A stretch of 64,000 nt of DNA from Phycisphaerae bacterium (GCA_022072085.1 JAJVII010000020.1:144607-208606); one strand, 5' to 3'. Shown: positions 1-7,907, counted from the stretch's first letter. A program made the numbers and translations. Notes: generated by a model from the sequence alone, not told the origin.

Positions 1-153
1 GGCGTGGCGCTCGGCGGCGACGTAGACGACGTCCTCTCTGTGCATGGGGAAGCCGCGCTCGCTGAACCCGCAGCCGCCGGCCAGCAGGCAGACCGACAAC
101 AGCGCGACGAGGAGGCCGCCGGTGCGCGGATTGATCGCGTGCGTTCGCTTCAA
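1..153 (-). CDS. N-terminus of a lipoprotein, cut by the window edge
   Basis: Only the first 51 codons lie in the window. Reading left from a TTG at 153-151 gives a basic start (MKRTH), a hydrophobic stretch and a lipobox-like LLAGGC with the lipid-accepting cysteine at residue 28, so the product is probably exported and lipid-anchored. No ATG or GTG lies in frame upstream for at least 30 bases, and the basic N-region before the hydrophobic core is what decides the TTG start; the ribosome site is weak. The visible mature part is too short to name. An LptE-like outer-membrane assembly lipoprotein is one possibility, but this is a guess. Confidence 0.55.
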   Translation of the reverse strand, partial: MKRTHAINPRTGGLLVALLSVCLLAGGCGFSERGFPMHREDVVYVAAERHA

Positions 154-312
154 GACGCCTGTCCCCGGGCGGAAAGTGAGAGTGAAAGTCCCGACGTGGC
201 GGGACGGCCAAGCCGACCCCTGCCGGCCGCGGGGAATTATACTCGAAACAGCTTGCCGCGGACCGGAAATTCACTAACTTATGGCCCTGCGGACGGGCGG
301 CACACCCCTTGC

Positions 313-318
313 AGGAGG
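313..318 (+). promoter_or_regulatory. Ribosome binding site AGGAGG of the Nudix gene
   Basis: A full AGGAGG lies six bases before the ATG at 325. It decides that start over the open frame that continues upstream to the window edge and overlaps the divergent lipoprotein gene. Confidence 0.75.
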
Positions 319-324
319 TCGAAA

Positions 325-783
325 ATGAAGCTTCGGCTTGCGGCGCGCGGCCTGGTGCGCGATGGCGACAGGGTGCTGGTCGTTGAGTATCGCGACTCCC
401 GCGGCGAGGCGTTCTACGCCGTTCCCGGGGGCGCTGTGACCCCGGGCGAGCCGCTGTCCGAGGTGGTCCGCCGGGAATGCCTGGAGGAAACCGGCGCCCA
501 GGTGCAGGTCGGCGACGCGCTGTTCGTATGCGAGTTCACGGTCGGACCCGATCCGCTGTGGGATCCGAACGAGGCGATCCACCAGGTGGAGATCCACTTC
601 GACTGCCGCGTGACTGGCGGCGGCCAGCCCGAGCCGGGCCGCCATCCCGATCAGGGTCAGACCGGGGTTCGCTGGATGTCGGTCGCGGAACTCCGCAAGG
701 TCCGGTTCTACCCGGCCAAGGCGCTGGAGCTCATCGACTCCCCGGTCGGCGACCGACCGGTCTACCTGGGCGTGACTGATTGA
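325..783 (+). CDS. Nudix hydrolase (MutT-like)
   Basis: 152 residues, the usual size of a single-domain Nudix enzyme. The Nudix box is complete at residues 36-58: G36, five residues, E42, seven residues, R50 E51, then E54 E55 and G57; the position after RE is Cys rather than a bulky aliphatic. Such proteins hydrolyse nucleoside diphosphates linked to another group, using Mg2+ or Mn2+ bound by the glutamates, in the cytoplasm. The substrate cannot be read from sequence. The start is fixed by the AGGAGG six bases upstream. It is divergent from the lipoprotein at the left edge and convergent with the next gene, so it stands alone. Confidence 0.85.
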   Translation: MKLRLAARGLVRDGDRVLVVEYRDSRGEAFYAVPGGAVTPGEPLSEVVRRECLEETGAQVQVGDALFVCEFTVGPDPLWDPNEAIHQVEIHFDCRVTGGGQPEPGRHPDQGQTGVRWMSVAELRKVRFYPAKALELIDSPVGDRPVYLGVTD

Positions 784-790
784 GGGGGCG

Positions 791-1459
791 TCAATTCTTT
801 TCGATCCGCTCGACGCGGGAGATGAGATCGCTTATGGCGTCCAGCCGCGGCTGAAGCTCATCCGCAGCCGACTGGCCTTCCTGGCTGCGCTTTTCCAGGT
901 CGGCCCGCATCAGCAGCAGCCGCTTGTGCAGTTCGTCGACACCGTCCAGGTAATCGTCCGGGTCGATGGAGGGGTCCAGCGACGCGGAGAACCGCAACTG
1001 CGGCTGGAGGTCCTCCTCGACCGGCCCGTGGGCCGAGACCTGGCCGTAGATGTTCCATCGCCCGTGGTAGGTCCAGAACTCCATCTGCTGCTGGTTGCGG
1101 TAGAGCTTCCAGTGCGTGGTCGTGCGCGTGAGGTGGTTGGCGACGCCGACGACGGCCCAGACATCGACGCGCCCGGGGGCGTCGGACGGGCTGGCCAGGG
1201 CGATCATCTGCCACGCCCGGATCGGCTCGCCGTTGGCGTCGGTGGTCATGCCGCGTCCGCTGAAGACGACCGACCGAACCGGGGCCCGCTCGCTCGGCCG
1301 ACCGGGACTGGCCGACTCGACGTCCTGGAGGACGACCACATCCTGAGGCGCCATCGAGGGGCCTTCCAGACGCGTCCAGCCGGGTCCGCCGGCGCAGCCG
1401 CCCATGAGCATCGTTGCGCCACATACGAGGAGCGTCCGGCAATGGCGGAAAGCGGGCAT
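791..1459 (-). CDS. Hypothetical lipoprotein with C-terminal coiled coil
   Basis: 222 residues. The N-terminus has arginines, a hydrophobic run and a lipobox LMGGC with Cys22, so it is predicted to be a secreted lipoprotein. The middle (about residues 60-160) is rich in Trp and Tyr and looks like a compact beta domain; the last 55 residues form a charged heptad-like helix, probably a coiled coil. I do not recognise the family. It is convergent with the Nudix gene (7-base gap) and lies 87 bases downstream of the VKOR-like gene on the same strand, so the two may share a transcript. The ribosome site is weak, so the exact start is less sure than the frame. Confidence 0.7.
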   Translation of the reverse strand: MPAFRHCRTLLVCGATMLMGGCAGGPGWTRLEGPSMAPQDVVVLQDVESASPGRPSERAPVRSVVFSGRGMTTDANGEPIRAWQMIALASPSDAPGRVDVWAVVGVANHLTRTTTHWKLYRNQQQMEFWTYHGRWNIYGQVSAHGPVEEDLQPQLRFSASLDPSIDPDDYLDGVDELHKRLLLMRADLEKRSQEGQSAADELQPRLDAISDLISRVERIEKN

Positions 1460-1546
1460 TCCAGGTCTCTCGGTAGTGTCGTCGCGTCGGCCCGGCTGGA
1501 CATTATTCCTTTGTCCCGCGGCCGGGGCAAGGGGAGGGCGTCGCGC

Positions 1547-2302
1547 CTACTTGGCCGCCGCCTCGACCGCTCGGCGCAGCTCGAACTCCGGCGTCTCGCC
1601 GACGAAGAACTTGTTGCGACTGCCCAGCATGAAGATGATGGGCGTGGGCATGCGGCTGGGGGCGTCACGATAGACGACCTCCAAGCGGCCTTCCATGCGG
1701 CGTTCGAGCGGCGGGAGAATCACCTCCCGCAGATACTTGCAGTGCGGGCAGCCCTCGCGGACATAGACGATGACGCGGGCATGGGCGGCCGGCACGGGCG
1801 GTTCGGTCGCCAGCAGGTTGTCCATCATCCGCCGGGCCTGGGCGTCGTAGCTCCAGCCCACCATCTTCCAGGCCACAAGGATCCCCACGCACGCCAGTGT
1901 CAGGCCCGCCACCACGACCGCGCCGGCGTCCAGCCAGCGGAGCAGCCCGCCGACCAGGATCACGGTCAGCGCCGACCAGGCGCCCAGCGCCGTGACCACG
2001 CAAGGCACGCAGCCCAGGGACTTGAACAGCAGCAGGGCGACCAACCCGACGTGCACGCCCGAGGCCAGCCCGACGCCCCAGCCGGCCAGGCGCGTCCATC
2101 GGCCCAGCACGAACATCGCCAGCAACAGGAGGTAGAGCCCGACGCCCGCCCAGGCCACCGCCTTGCCGCCAAGCAGTTCGGCGGCGCTTTCGCAGGCATC
2201 ACACCCGACGGCCGATCCGGCCAGCGCCGCCCATGCGGCCCCGAACAGCGCGACCGCGACGCACACGGCGGCTGCCGCTCGCCATTTGAGTTGACTGCTC
2301 AT
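1547..2302 (-). CDS. VKOR-family membrane protein fused to a thioredoxin-like domain
   Basis: 251 residues. A signal-anchor helix is followed by a short loop with C34-x2-C37, several more membrane helices, and a C98-x2-C101 pair at a helix end: the two cysteine pairs expected of a vitamin K epoxide reductase homologue. The last 80 residues form a soluble thioredoxin/glutaredoxin-like domain with C185-P-H-C188. In bacteria such fusions oxidise the periplasmic partner and pass electrons to quinone, driving disulfide formation. The loop is short, so a MauE/DsbD-like relative is the alternative. The start is chosen at ATG 2302 because GGGAGG lies eight bases upstream; the open frame continues further without a ribosome site. 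Confidence 0.7.
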   Translation of the reverse strand: MSSQLKWRAAAAVCVAVALFGAAWAALAGSAVGCDACESAAELLGGKAVAWAGVGLYLLLLAMFVLGRWTRLAGWGVGLASGVHVGLVALLLFKSLGCVPCVVTALGAWSALTVILVGGLLRWLDAGAVVVAGLTLACVGILVAWKMVGWSYDAQARRMMDNLLATEPPVPAAHARVIVYVREGCPHCKYLREVILPPLERRMEGRLEVVYRDAPSRMPTPIIFMLGSRNKFFVGETPEFELRRAVEAAAK

Positions 2303-2477
2303 GCCGTCGGCCTCCCGTGACAGGCCGCCTCCGCCTGGGGCCCTGATCTTACCATCGGTCCGCCAACGCGAATGCCTGAAACTTCGCCGGGCGATCCTTC
2401 GCCCGTTGCATCCTCCGCCCGCGGGCGTTATCGTACGTCCGGAGTCATGTCCGTTATTTCCGGAGCGCCCCTGGCCC

Positions 2478-3401
2478 GTGGAACCCGCCGACGAAATCCC
2501 GGCTCCGCCGCGACCGGCTGACTGGTGGTTCGACCGCATCTCGACCGTGGCGGCCGACCGCCTGGTCGTCAACGGGCGATGCCTCCAGACTCTCCGCGCC
2601 CGGGGCCTGGACAGCCTGGAGGCGGTCATGGCCTCGCAGGCCGGGCGATCGCTGACCAAGCCGACGCTGCCCGGCCATCGCGAGCGGCTGCGGCTGTCGT
2701 TCGACCGGTCGGCCGGGGCGCCGCCGCTGACGTTCTACCTCAAGCGATACCGCCCCAGGCCGATGCGCCGGCTGCGGCGCTGGCTGGCGCCCGGCCACCT
2801 GCCCAGCGAGGCGGCCGACGAGTGGTCGGCCCTGTGGCAACTGGCGTCGGCCGGCGTGCCCGTGCCCGAGCCGGTGCTGATGGGCAACTCCAGCCGGGGG
2901 TCGGCGGCGAGCAGTTGCATCGGCCTGGTCGAACTGGACGGGGCCCAGTCGCTGGAGAAATGGCTGCCGGCGGAAGGCCCGCACCTGCCGATGACCCGTC
3001 GGCGGGCGCTGGCCCGGGCGCTGGGCCGATTCGTGGGCTACTTCCACAGCCTGGGCCTGGTGCACCGCGACCTTTACCTGGCGCACCTCTTCATGAGCCC
3101 GGGCGATGCCTCCTCGCCCCAGCCACTCTCCGCGGAGGGGCGAGGGGAAGAGGCCGCGGTGTTTCACCTGATCGACCTGGCGCGGGTATTCCGGCCGCGA
3201 TGGCGCACGCGGCGCTGGCGGGTGAAGGATCTGGGCCAACTGCTTTACTCGACCGGCCGATACGCCCCGTTCGTCACGCGGACCGACGCGCTGCGGTTCT
3301 TCCGCTGCTACCTGAGGGCCGGGCGGCTGGACGGGTCGGCCCGTCGCCTGGCGCGATCGGTCGTCGCCAAGTCCGCGCGGATCGCGCGTCACGCCCGATG
3401 A
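2478..3401 (+). CDS. WaaP/InaA-like lipopolysaccharide core kinase
   Basis: 307 residues. The kinase fold is seen from a lysine-rich beta strand (FYLKRY), a P-E-P hinge-side motif, and the catalytic loop H196-R-D198-L-Y-L-A-H203, which matches the HRD..xxH form of the WaaP/KdkA family rather than HxDxxxxN of ordinary protein kinases; the metal-binding Asp is D233 in L-I-D-L. These enzymes phosphorylate sugars of the lipopolysaccharide core at the inner membrane. The start is a GTG at 2478 with CGGAG upstream; the open frame extends back to 2301 but would overlap the divergent VKOR gene. Residues 212-225 are encoded by a palindromic repeat (see 3111-3148) sitting between the catalytic loop and the D233 strand. 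Confidence 0.75.
   Translation: MEPADEIPAPPRPADWWFDRISTVAADRLVVNGRCLQTLRARGLDSLEAVMASQAGRSLTKPTLPGHRERLRLSFDRSAGAPPLTFYLKRYRPRPMRRLRRWLAPGHLPSEAADEWSALWQLASAGVPVPEPVLMGNSSRGSAASSCIGLVELDGAQSLEKWLPAEGPHLPMTRRRALARALGRFVGYFHSLGLVHRDLYLAHLFMSPGDASSPQPLSAEGRGEEAAVFHLIDLARVFRPRWRTRRWRVKDLGQLLYSTGRYAPFVTRTDALRFFRCYLRAGRLDGSARRLARSVVAKSARIARHAR
3111..3148. repeat. Palindromic repeat inserted in frame in the kinase gene
   Basis: CCTCGCCCC at 3112-3120 pairs with GGGGCGAGG at 3137-3145, and a second perfect palindrome CTCCGCGGAG lies inside at 3128-3137. It encodes a low-complexity Ser-Pro-Gln-Pro-Leu-type peptide. It resembles the intergenic hairpin at 16903-16923 in composition. Confidence 0.6.
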
Positions 3402-3417
3402 CCGTCAGCGAGCCCGC

Positions 3418-4017
3418 TCACCAGTTGATGACCAGGTCCTTCTGGCTGGTGCTCACTTCGACAAAGCCGGTGATTTCCTTCAGACTGTCGCGGACGGGCG
3501 TGAGCACGGTCAATATGCCGCTCTTGCCCGGGGGCACTTGGACGGGCTTGCCGGACTTGAGCACCCGGCGCTGCTGCGGGGTAAGGCCCATGTGCAGCGT
3601 GCCGAAGTCCTGCCAGCGGGCGATGCCGCCGTTCTGGATCACACAGGTGACCCGGTCCTTGAGCGTCGGCACCGGCTGCCAGAGCGAGCAGCGGACGACC
3701 ATGCCGGCCGGGGCGAGGTTCTGCAACCGCAGCAGCGTCTTCTTGGCGGCGATGAACGGCCCGTGCTCCACGTCGTAGTTGTCGTGGGCCGACCAGACGT
3801 CGGCGGGGTCGAAGTCGCGCATCCACTTCCACGACCGCTCGGTCACGATCTGGCGGCAGAGTTCGCCGTCGAACATGACCGTGCAGGCGCGGGCGACCTC
3901 GTGCAGGGCGGCCAGGGCCTTCTTCACGTCGGCAGCCGACGCCTTGCGGGCCGGGGCGGCCTTGGGCTTGCGGGGGGCTTTGCGGGCGACCTTCGCCTTG
4001 CTCCTGTTCTTAGCCAC
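3418..4017 (-). CDS. Hypothetical basic-tailed protein
   Basis: 199 residues. The first 35 residues are a Lys/Arg/Ala-rich tail like a histone H1 tail; the rest is a compact, mixed domain with several Trp and an immunoglobulin-like feel (residues 100-195, many alternating hydrophobics). I do not recognise the family. It starts at a GTG (4017-4015) with AGGAGG six bases upstream, and its first codons overlap the stop of the DUF4091 gene by eight bases, so the two are translationally coupled in one operon. The basic tail could bind nucleic acid or polyanionic glycan; this is inference only. Confidence 0.65.
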   Translation of the reverse strand: MAKNRSKAKVARKAPRKPKAAPARKASAADVKKALAALHEVARACTVMFDGELCRQIVTERSWKWMRDFDPADVWSAHDNYDVEHGPFIAAKKTLLRLQNLAPAGMVVRCSLWQPVPTLKDRVTCVIQNGGIARWQDFGTLHMGLTPQQRRVLKSGKPVQVPPGKSGILTVLTPVRDSLKEITGFVEVSTSQKDLVINW

Positions 4018-5770
4018 GGGTCACCTCCTGGGCGCGGGCCTGGGCGGATTGGCGGATGGCCGACCACCACAACGGGCCGGTCGCGGACCAGCGGGCCTGG
4101 TCCGGCTCGCTGGGGACTTTCATGTTGCTGGCGGTCCATTCCATCGGGGGCAGCGTGGCCATTCCCTCCGACGGCGGACGCCACAGTTTCATCGGCGCTT
4201 TCGCGGATATTTCGGCGACGATGGCCTGCTTGTCCGTGCCGGCCTGGACGGCCTGCTGGAGCAGGTTCACGTCCTGCACGGCGTTGCGGAGCACCTTCAT
4301 GCGGATGCTCGGGATCGGCCCGGGGACGCCGAAGCGGACGCCGGGGTAGATCAGCCCGGTCGCGCAGCCGTTGTTGTCGAACCAGGGGTCGGGCCCGGTG
4401 CTGGTGGTCAGCCAGATGCAGTTGCCCGTGAAGTCGCGGAACCAGGTCTTGTAGACGAGCTGGTTGATGTCCGCGGCGCACTGGTCGATCGTCGGCGTGC
4501 CGTTGTACCACCAGACGATGTCGCCGCGGGCCATCGGGCCGGCGTGAACCTCCTTGGGCCAGGCGCTGACGAACCCGCCGCAGACCCAGAAGTCGACCAC
4601 GCCGAGCAGGTCGCGGAAGTGCTCCTTCATCATCCAACTGGCGTCCTGGCGGAACCGCCACCTCACCGGGCTGCCCTGGGCGACCTCGTCGAGGAACCCG
4701 CGATAGAGCCGGAACGTCGCGTCGTCGCGGGCGTAGCGCGGCTCGTCGCCGTCCCACTCGAAGAAGCGGTAGCGCTTCTTGTGGTTGAAGAAGAACTCCA
4801 GCACCGTCCTGGTCCAGCCCTTGGCCCGGAAGTGGGCGTCGAAGTCCTTGAGCACGTTGACCAGCTCGACGCGGTAGCCCGGCTGGCCGTAGCCGAGATA
4901 GTCCGCCGGCCAGCCGACGTTGAACGGGGTGTAGATCGAGTAGACAGGGGCGGACTTACGGCGGCAGCCGTCGAACGCCGACCCGTCGCACAGCGGGCCG
5001 TAGTGGTAGTCGTAGAGCGACCAGTCCTTGACGTGGCGGTTTCGCCCGTCGCCGGACAGCGTCGGGGCGAACAGGCGGTGGGTCACCCCCGAGTGGCCGA
5101 CGCCCAACTGGTGATAGAGCCCGCGATGCTCGTAGACCAGGGCGTGGTACTGGTGGCAGAGGTCGAGGACGGCCTTGTCCCGCCGGGCGCCGGATGCCGG
5201 CAGTTGGCTGCCGTACAGGTTCTCCAGGAATGTCGAGCCGTAACTGTTGTAGTCCATCTGGATGCAGTCGGCGTCGGGATAGGACGCCGCGAGCACCTCG
5301 ACGGCCAGGTCGATCGACTGCGTCTGCCCGCCGCCCGAGAGCGTGAGCGTGCCGGCGTGCGTGCCCGGCGTTGCGTCGCGGGGGATCCAGAGGTCCACCC
5401 AGACCAGGGCGACCTTCTGGCCGGGCACGGCGTTGTCCGCGTCGGGCACTTCCAGCGTCGCCGGGTTGGGCAGTGGAACCAGGGCGTCGGCGTGCCAGGC
5501 GCCGTCCTTCTTGAGCCGGTGGAAGAACGCCCGGTGCATGTCCACGGCGACCCCGTCGCCGACGTCGGCCGACACGCGGCAGGTCCCGAATCCCTCGACG
5601 ATCAGCCTCAACGACGCCCAGCCGTTGCGCGGCGTGGCGATGCGGACGGTCCCGCCGGCAGCCGCCTGCCAGTGGGCGTCGCTGCGGTCCACCTCGCGCA
5701 CCGCGCCGTCGGGGCCGACGCCGCAGAATTCGCTGCACGCCCGAAGTTTCCAGTCACCTTTGGCGGCCAT
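4010..5770 (-). CDS. DUF4091-domain protein, probable glycoside hydrolase relative
   Basis: 586 residues without a signal peptide. An N-terminal beta-sandwich part (about 20-180) is followed by a TIM-barrel-like part with many Trp and Tyr, and a C-terminal block with the DUF4091 signature: a Trp-rich segment, a Y-P-G motif near residue 495, and G-P-I-x-S-x-R-x-K-x-L-R followed by Q-D. DUF4091 proteins look like glycoside hydrolases; the substrate is unknown. Start ATG 5770 has GAGGTG five bases upstream. It is the first gene of an operon with the basic-tailed protein that overlaps its end. Its leader side abuts the G-run array at 5868-5911. Confidence 0.75.
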   Translation of the reverse strand: MAAKGDWKLRACSEFCGVGPDGAVREVDRSDAHWQAAAGGTVRIATPRNGWASLRLIVEGFGTCRVSADVGDGVAVDMHRAFFHRLKKDGAWHADALVPLPNPATLEVPDADNAVPGQKVALVWVDLWIPRDATPGTHAGTLTLSGGGQTQSIDLAVEVLAASYPDADCIQMDYNSYGSTFLENLYGSQLPASGARRDKAVLDLCHQYHALVYEHRGLYHQLGVGHSGVTHRLFAPTLSGDGRNRHVKDWSLYDYHYGPLCDGSAFDGCRRKSAPVYSIYTPFNVGWPADYLGYGQPGYRVELVNVLKDFDAHFRAKGWTRTVLEFFFNHKKRYRFFEWDGDEPRYARDDATFRLYRGFLDEVAQGSPVRWRFRQDASWMMKEHFRDLLGVVDFWVCGGFVSAWPKEVHAGPMARGDIVWWYNGTPTIDQCAADINQLVYKTWFRDFTGNCIWLTTSTGPDPWFDNNGCATGLIYPGVRFGVPGPIPSIRMKVLRNAVQDVNLLQQAVQAGTDKQAIVAEISAKAPMKLWRPPSEGMATLPPMEWTASNMKVPSEPDQARWSATGPLWWSAIRQSAQARAQEVTRG

Positions 5771-5867
5771 CTTGCACCTCGTGCCGGAGTCAGCAGGCTG
5801 GAGCCGCGATCGGCCCCGTAACAGGCGTGCAGTCTAGCACCCGCGTTGGAAGCTGCAAGAGACTGGT

Positions 5868-5911
5868 GGGGCAGAGGGGCTTAGGGGCGGAGGGGCGGAG
5901 GGGTTGAGGGG
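5868..5911 (+). repeat. Six GGGG runs with exact 8-nt period (G-quadruplex motif)
   Basis: GGGG begins at 5868, 5876, 5884, 5892, 5900 and 5908, each separated by four bases that mostly end in A. Six four-guanine runs with four-base loops is a textbook intramolecular G-quadruplex pattern on the + strand, which is the template strand for the DUF4091 gene starting at 5770. Confidence 0.75.
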
Positions 5912-5931
5912 CGGAGGATCTTCTATGATTG

Positions 5932-6058
5932 GCCGCTGAGACGCTGAGTCGCAGAGGAACAATGGTTCATGGAAGGCATTGCGCTCGAGTCTTTCGATCA
6001 CTTCCGATGCCCGTTCTTGTCCAAGCCCATTCCCTCAGCGTCTCTGTGCCTCAGCGGC
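5932..6058. repeat. Imperfect inverted repeat of CTGAG/GCAGAG words
   Basis: The arm at 5932-5958 (starting GCCGCTGAGACGCTGAG) and the reverse complement of 6031-6058 begin identically and are built from the same short words. The spacer is about 70 bases. It belongs with the other word-repeat hairpins at 13064, 15416, 28505, 31825, 43648 and 54396. Confidence 0.6.
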
Positions 6059-6135
6059 GAACTGAGTTATGAAGAATGCTCTCACTCATCCGCTCTACGT
6101 TCGATCCGGGCGGGGGGGCGGAAATCTCCGCGGGT

Positions 6136-6149
6136 TTGATCCAGATCAC
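6136..6149 (+). promoter_or_regulatory. FNR/DNR/HcpR-type operator upstream of hcp
   Basis: TTGATCCAGATCAC matches the palindrome TTGAT-N4-ATCAA at nine of ten positions. Its centre (6142.5) lies about 41.5 bases before the start point expected from the -10 element TATCAT at 6172-6177, the standard place for activation by a CRP/FNR-family protein. That hcp genes are often controlled by such regulators in response to anoxia or NO is established. Confidence 0.7.
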
Positions 6150-6171
6150 ATTCAGCCGGGCGCGGGAGCCC

Positions 6172-6177
6172 TATCAT
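6172..6177 (+). promoter_or_regulatory. -10 element of the hcp promoter
   Basis: TATCAT with no clear -35 element, as expected for an activator-dependent promoter; the FNR-type box takes the -35 place. Leader to the ATG is about 64 bases. Confidence 0.5.
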
Positions 6178-6247
6178 GTTGCCAAGTCGGCTGGACGGAC
6201 CGGCCGGCAGAAACATGGACCTCACCGCGACCGAAAGGAACGCCCCG

Positions 6248-7621
6248 ATGGCAACGACCGCCACACCGTCGGCCGCCGCGACCGGCGCCGCCCCGATGCC
6301 GATGTTCTGCAACCAGTGCGAACAGGCCCGCCTGCCCGGCGGGGCCTGCACGGAACTGGGCGTCTGCGGCAAGAACCCCGACGTCGAATCGCTCCAGCAA
6401 ACGCTGCTGCTGGGCGTCAAGGGGATGGCCGCCTACTCCCACCACGCCCGCCGCCTGGGCAAGAGCGACCCGGCCGTCGCGGCCTTCATCGAAGAGGCCC
6501 TGTTCGCGACGATGACCAACGTCAATTTCGACGTGCCCACGCTGCTGGAGATGCTGATGACCTGCGGGCAGATGAACCTGCGGGTGATGCAGTTGCTCAA
6601 CGACGGCCACGTCGAGCGGTTCGGCAAGCCCGAGGTCGCTGACGTCTACCACGGCACCAGGTCCGGCCCGGGCATCCTGGTCACCGGGCACGACCTGTTG
6701 GACCTGTGGAACCTGCTGGAGCAATGCCGCAGGACCGCTCCGCAGGTGAAGGTCTATACCCACGGCGAGATGCTGCCGGCGCACATGTATCCCAGGCTAC
6801 GCCAGCACCCCAACCTGGCCGGCCACGTCGGCGGCGCCTGGCAGAAGCAGCGCAAGGAGTTCGCCGCCTTCGCCGGTCCGGTCGTCGGGACCACCAATTG
6901 CGTGCTGATCCCCAACGGCTACGCCGGGCGGATGTTTACCACGCGGGCGACGGCCGTCCCCGGCGCGACCCGGCTGACCGGCGACGAGGTCGACTTCTCG
7001 CCGGTGATCGCCAAGGCCGTCGCGTGCCCGGCGCTGCCCGAGCAGGCAGAGCCCGGCGGCCAGTCCACGATCGGTTTCCACCACAGTGTGATCCTGGGCC
7101 TGGCGCCGACGATCGTGCAGGCGGTCAAGGACGGGAAGATTTCGCGGTTCTTCGTCATCGGCGGATGCGACGGCGCCGAGCCGGGGCGGAACTACTTCAG
7201 CGAATACGCCCGCAACACGCCGGCCGACAGCTTCATCCTGACCCTCGGCTGCGGCAAGTTCCGCATCAACGACCGGGACCACGGCCAGTTGCTCGGACTG
7301 CCGCGGCTGCTGGACATGGGCCAGTGCAACGACGCTTTCGGCGCGATCCAGGTCGCGGTCGCGCTGGCTGGGGCGTTCGGCTGCGGCGTGAACGACCTGC
7401 CGCTGACGATCGTGCTGAGCTGGTTCGAGCAGAAGGCCGTCGCTGTGCTGCTGACGCTGCTGAGCCTGGGCGTCAAGGGCATCCGCGTCGGCCCGCGCCC
7501 GCCGAGCTTCGTGACGCCCAACGTCTTCAAGGTGCTCCAGGAGAAGTTCGACCTCAAGCTGACCGGGGCGTGGGAGGACGACCTGGCCGAGGCAGTCGGT
7601 CCCAAGGCCGCGAACAACTGA
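6248..7621 (+). CDS. hcp: Hybrid cluster protein (hydroxylamine reductase), short form
   Basis: 457 residues. The N-terminal cluster ligands are C21, C24, C34 and C40 (C-x2-C-x9-C-x5-C). Ligands of the hybrid Fe-S-O cluster follow in order: H and E in a T-H-G-E motif, C in T-N-C-V, C in G-G-C-D-G, C in L-G-C-G-K, C in G-Q-C-N-D, then E and K in F-E-Q-K. It detoxifies nitric oxide or reduces hydroxylamine in the cytoplasm. At 457 residues it is shorter than the ~550 of class I/II, fitting the class III form that lacks part of the first helical domain. The ATG at 6248 is taken because AAAGGA lies eight bases upstream; an in-frame ATG at 6215 is possible. It appears monocistronic, under the FNR-type box. 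Confidence 0.92.
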   Translation: MATTATPSAAATGAAPMPMFCNQCEQARLPGGACTELGVCGKNPDVESLQQTLLLGVKGMAAYSHHARRLGKSDPAVAAFIEEALFATMTNVNFDVPTLLEMLMTCGQMNLRVMQLLNDGHVERFGKPEVADVYHGTRSGPGILVTGHDLLDLWNLLEQCRRTAPQVKVYTHGEMLPAHMYPRLRQHPNLAGHVGGAWQKQRKEFAAFAGPVVGTTNCVLIPNGYAGRMFTTRATAVPGATRLTGDEVDFSPVIAKAVACPALPEQAEPGGQSTIGFHHSVILGLAPTIVQAVKDGKISRFFVIGGCDGAEPGRNYFSEYARNTPADSFILTLGCGKFRINDRDHGQLLGLPRLLDMGQCNDAFGAIQVAVALAGAFGCGVNDLPLTIVLSWFEQKAVAVLLTLLSLGVKGIRVGPRPPSFVTPNVFKVLQEKFDLKLTGAWEDDLAEAVGPKAANN

Positions 7622-7814
7622 AACCGGCTGATTCGCCCGGTCGTTCCATGATTGGCCAACCGGCCCGCCTGAGTATTTCGGCGGGCCGGTGGGCTGTACG
7701 GGGCCTCTAATGCGGGTTCTCGTGAACACCGCCGAGGCTGGGCGTTGACCAACTCCTGCCTGGCGGTTAGGGACCGGCCGGGGCGCCTGCGGCGTCGAAC
7801 GCACTGACGGACTA

Positions 7815-7864
7815 AGGGGCTCTAACAGACCTACGCGGACCCGCGTAGGTCTGTTAGAGCCCCT
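7815..7864. repeat. Perfect 24-bp stem hairpin (family A, copy 1)
   Basis: The arm 7815-7838 (AGGGGCTCTAACAG then ACCTACGCGG) is the exact reverse complement of 7841-7864, leaving a two-base spacer AC. There is no T-run after it, so it is not a plain terminator. Nearly the same sequence recurs at 9392-9441, and a diverged copy at 46348-46397. Confidence 0.9.
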
Positions 7865-7907
7865 AAAGGCTGCCGGCAGCCGGACGGCGAACTGGGGCAA
7901 ATCCGCC

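Larger units (their letters stand above)
5771..6247. other. Gene-free interval, rich in repeats and signals
   Basis: 477 bases between divergent genes. It holds, left to right, the 8-nt-period G-run array (5868-5911), an imperfect inverted repeat made of CGCTGAG/GCAGAG words (5932-6058), an FNR-type box (6136-6149) and a -10 element for hcp. I see no coding potential. Confidence 0.7.

Noticed and set aside
3779..5821. A 680-codon open frame on the plus strand opposite the DUF4091 gene
   Set aside because: It is low in complexity (Val/Gly/Arg/Asp-rich), has no ribosome site or recognisable motif, and mirrors a well-supported gene; long antisense frames are usual at this G+C content.
5868..5911. 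CRISPR or minisatellite reading of the G-run array
   Set aside because: The unit is only eight bases with no spacers, far too short for a CRISPR array, and no cas gene is in the window.
7815..7864. Reading the family-A hairpin as the hcp terminator
   Set aside because: It lies almost 200 bases past the stop and is followed by A-rich, not T-rich, sequence on the plus strand; its repetition elsewhere argues for another role.
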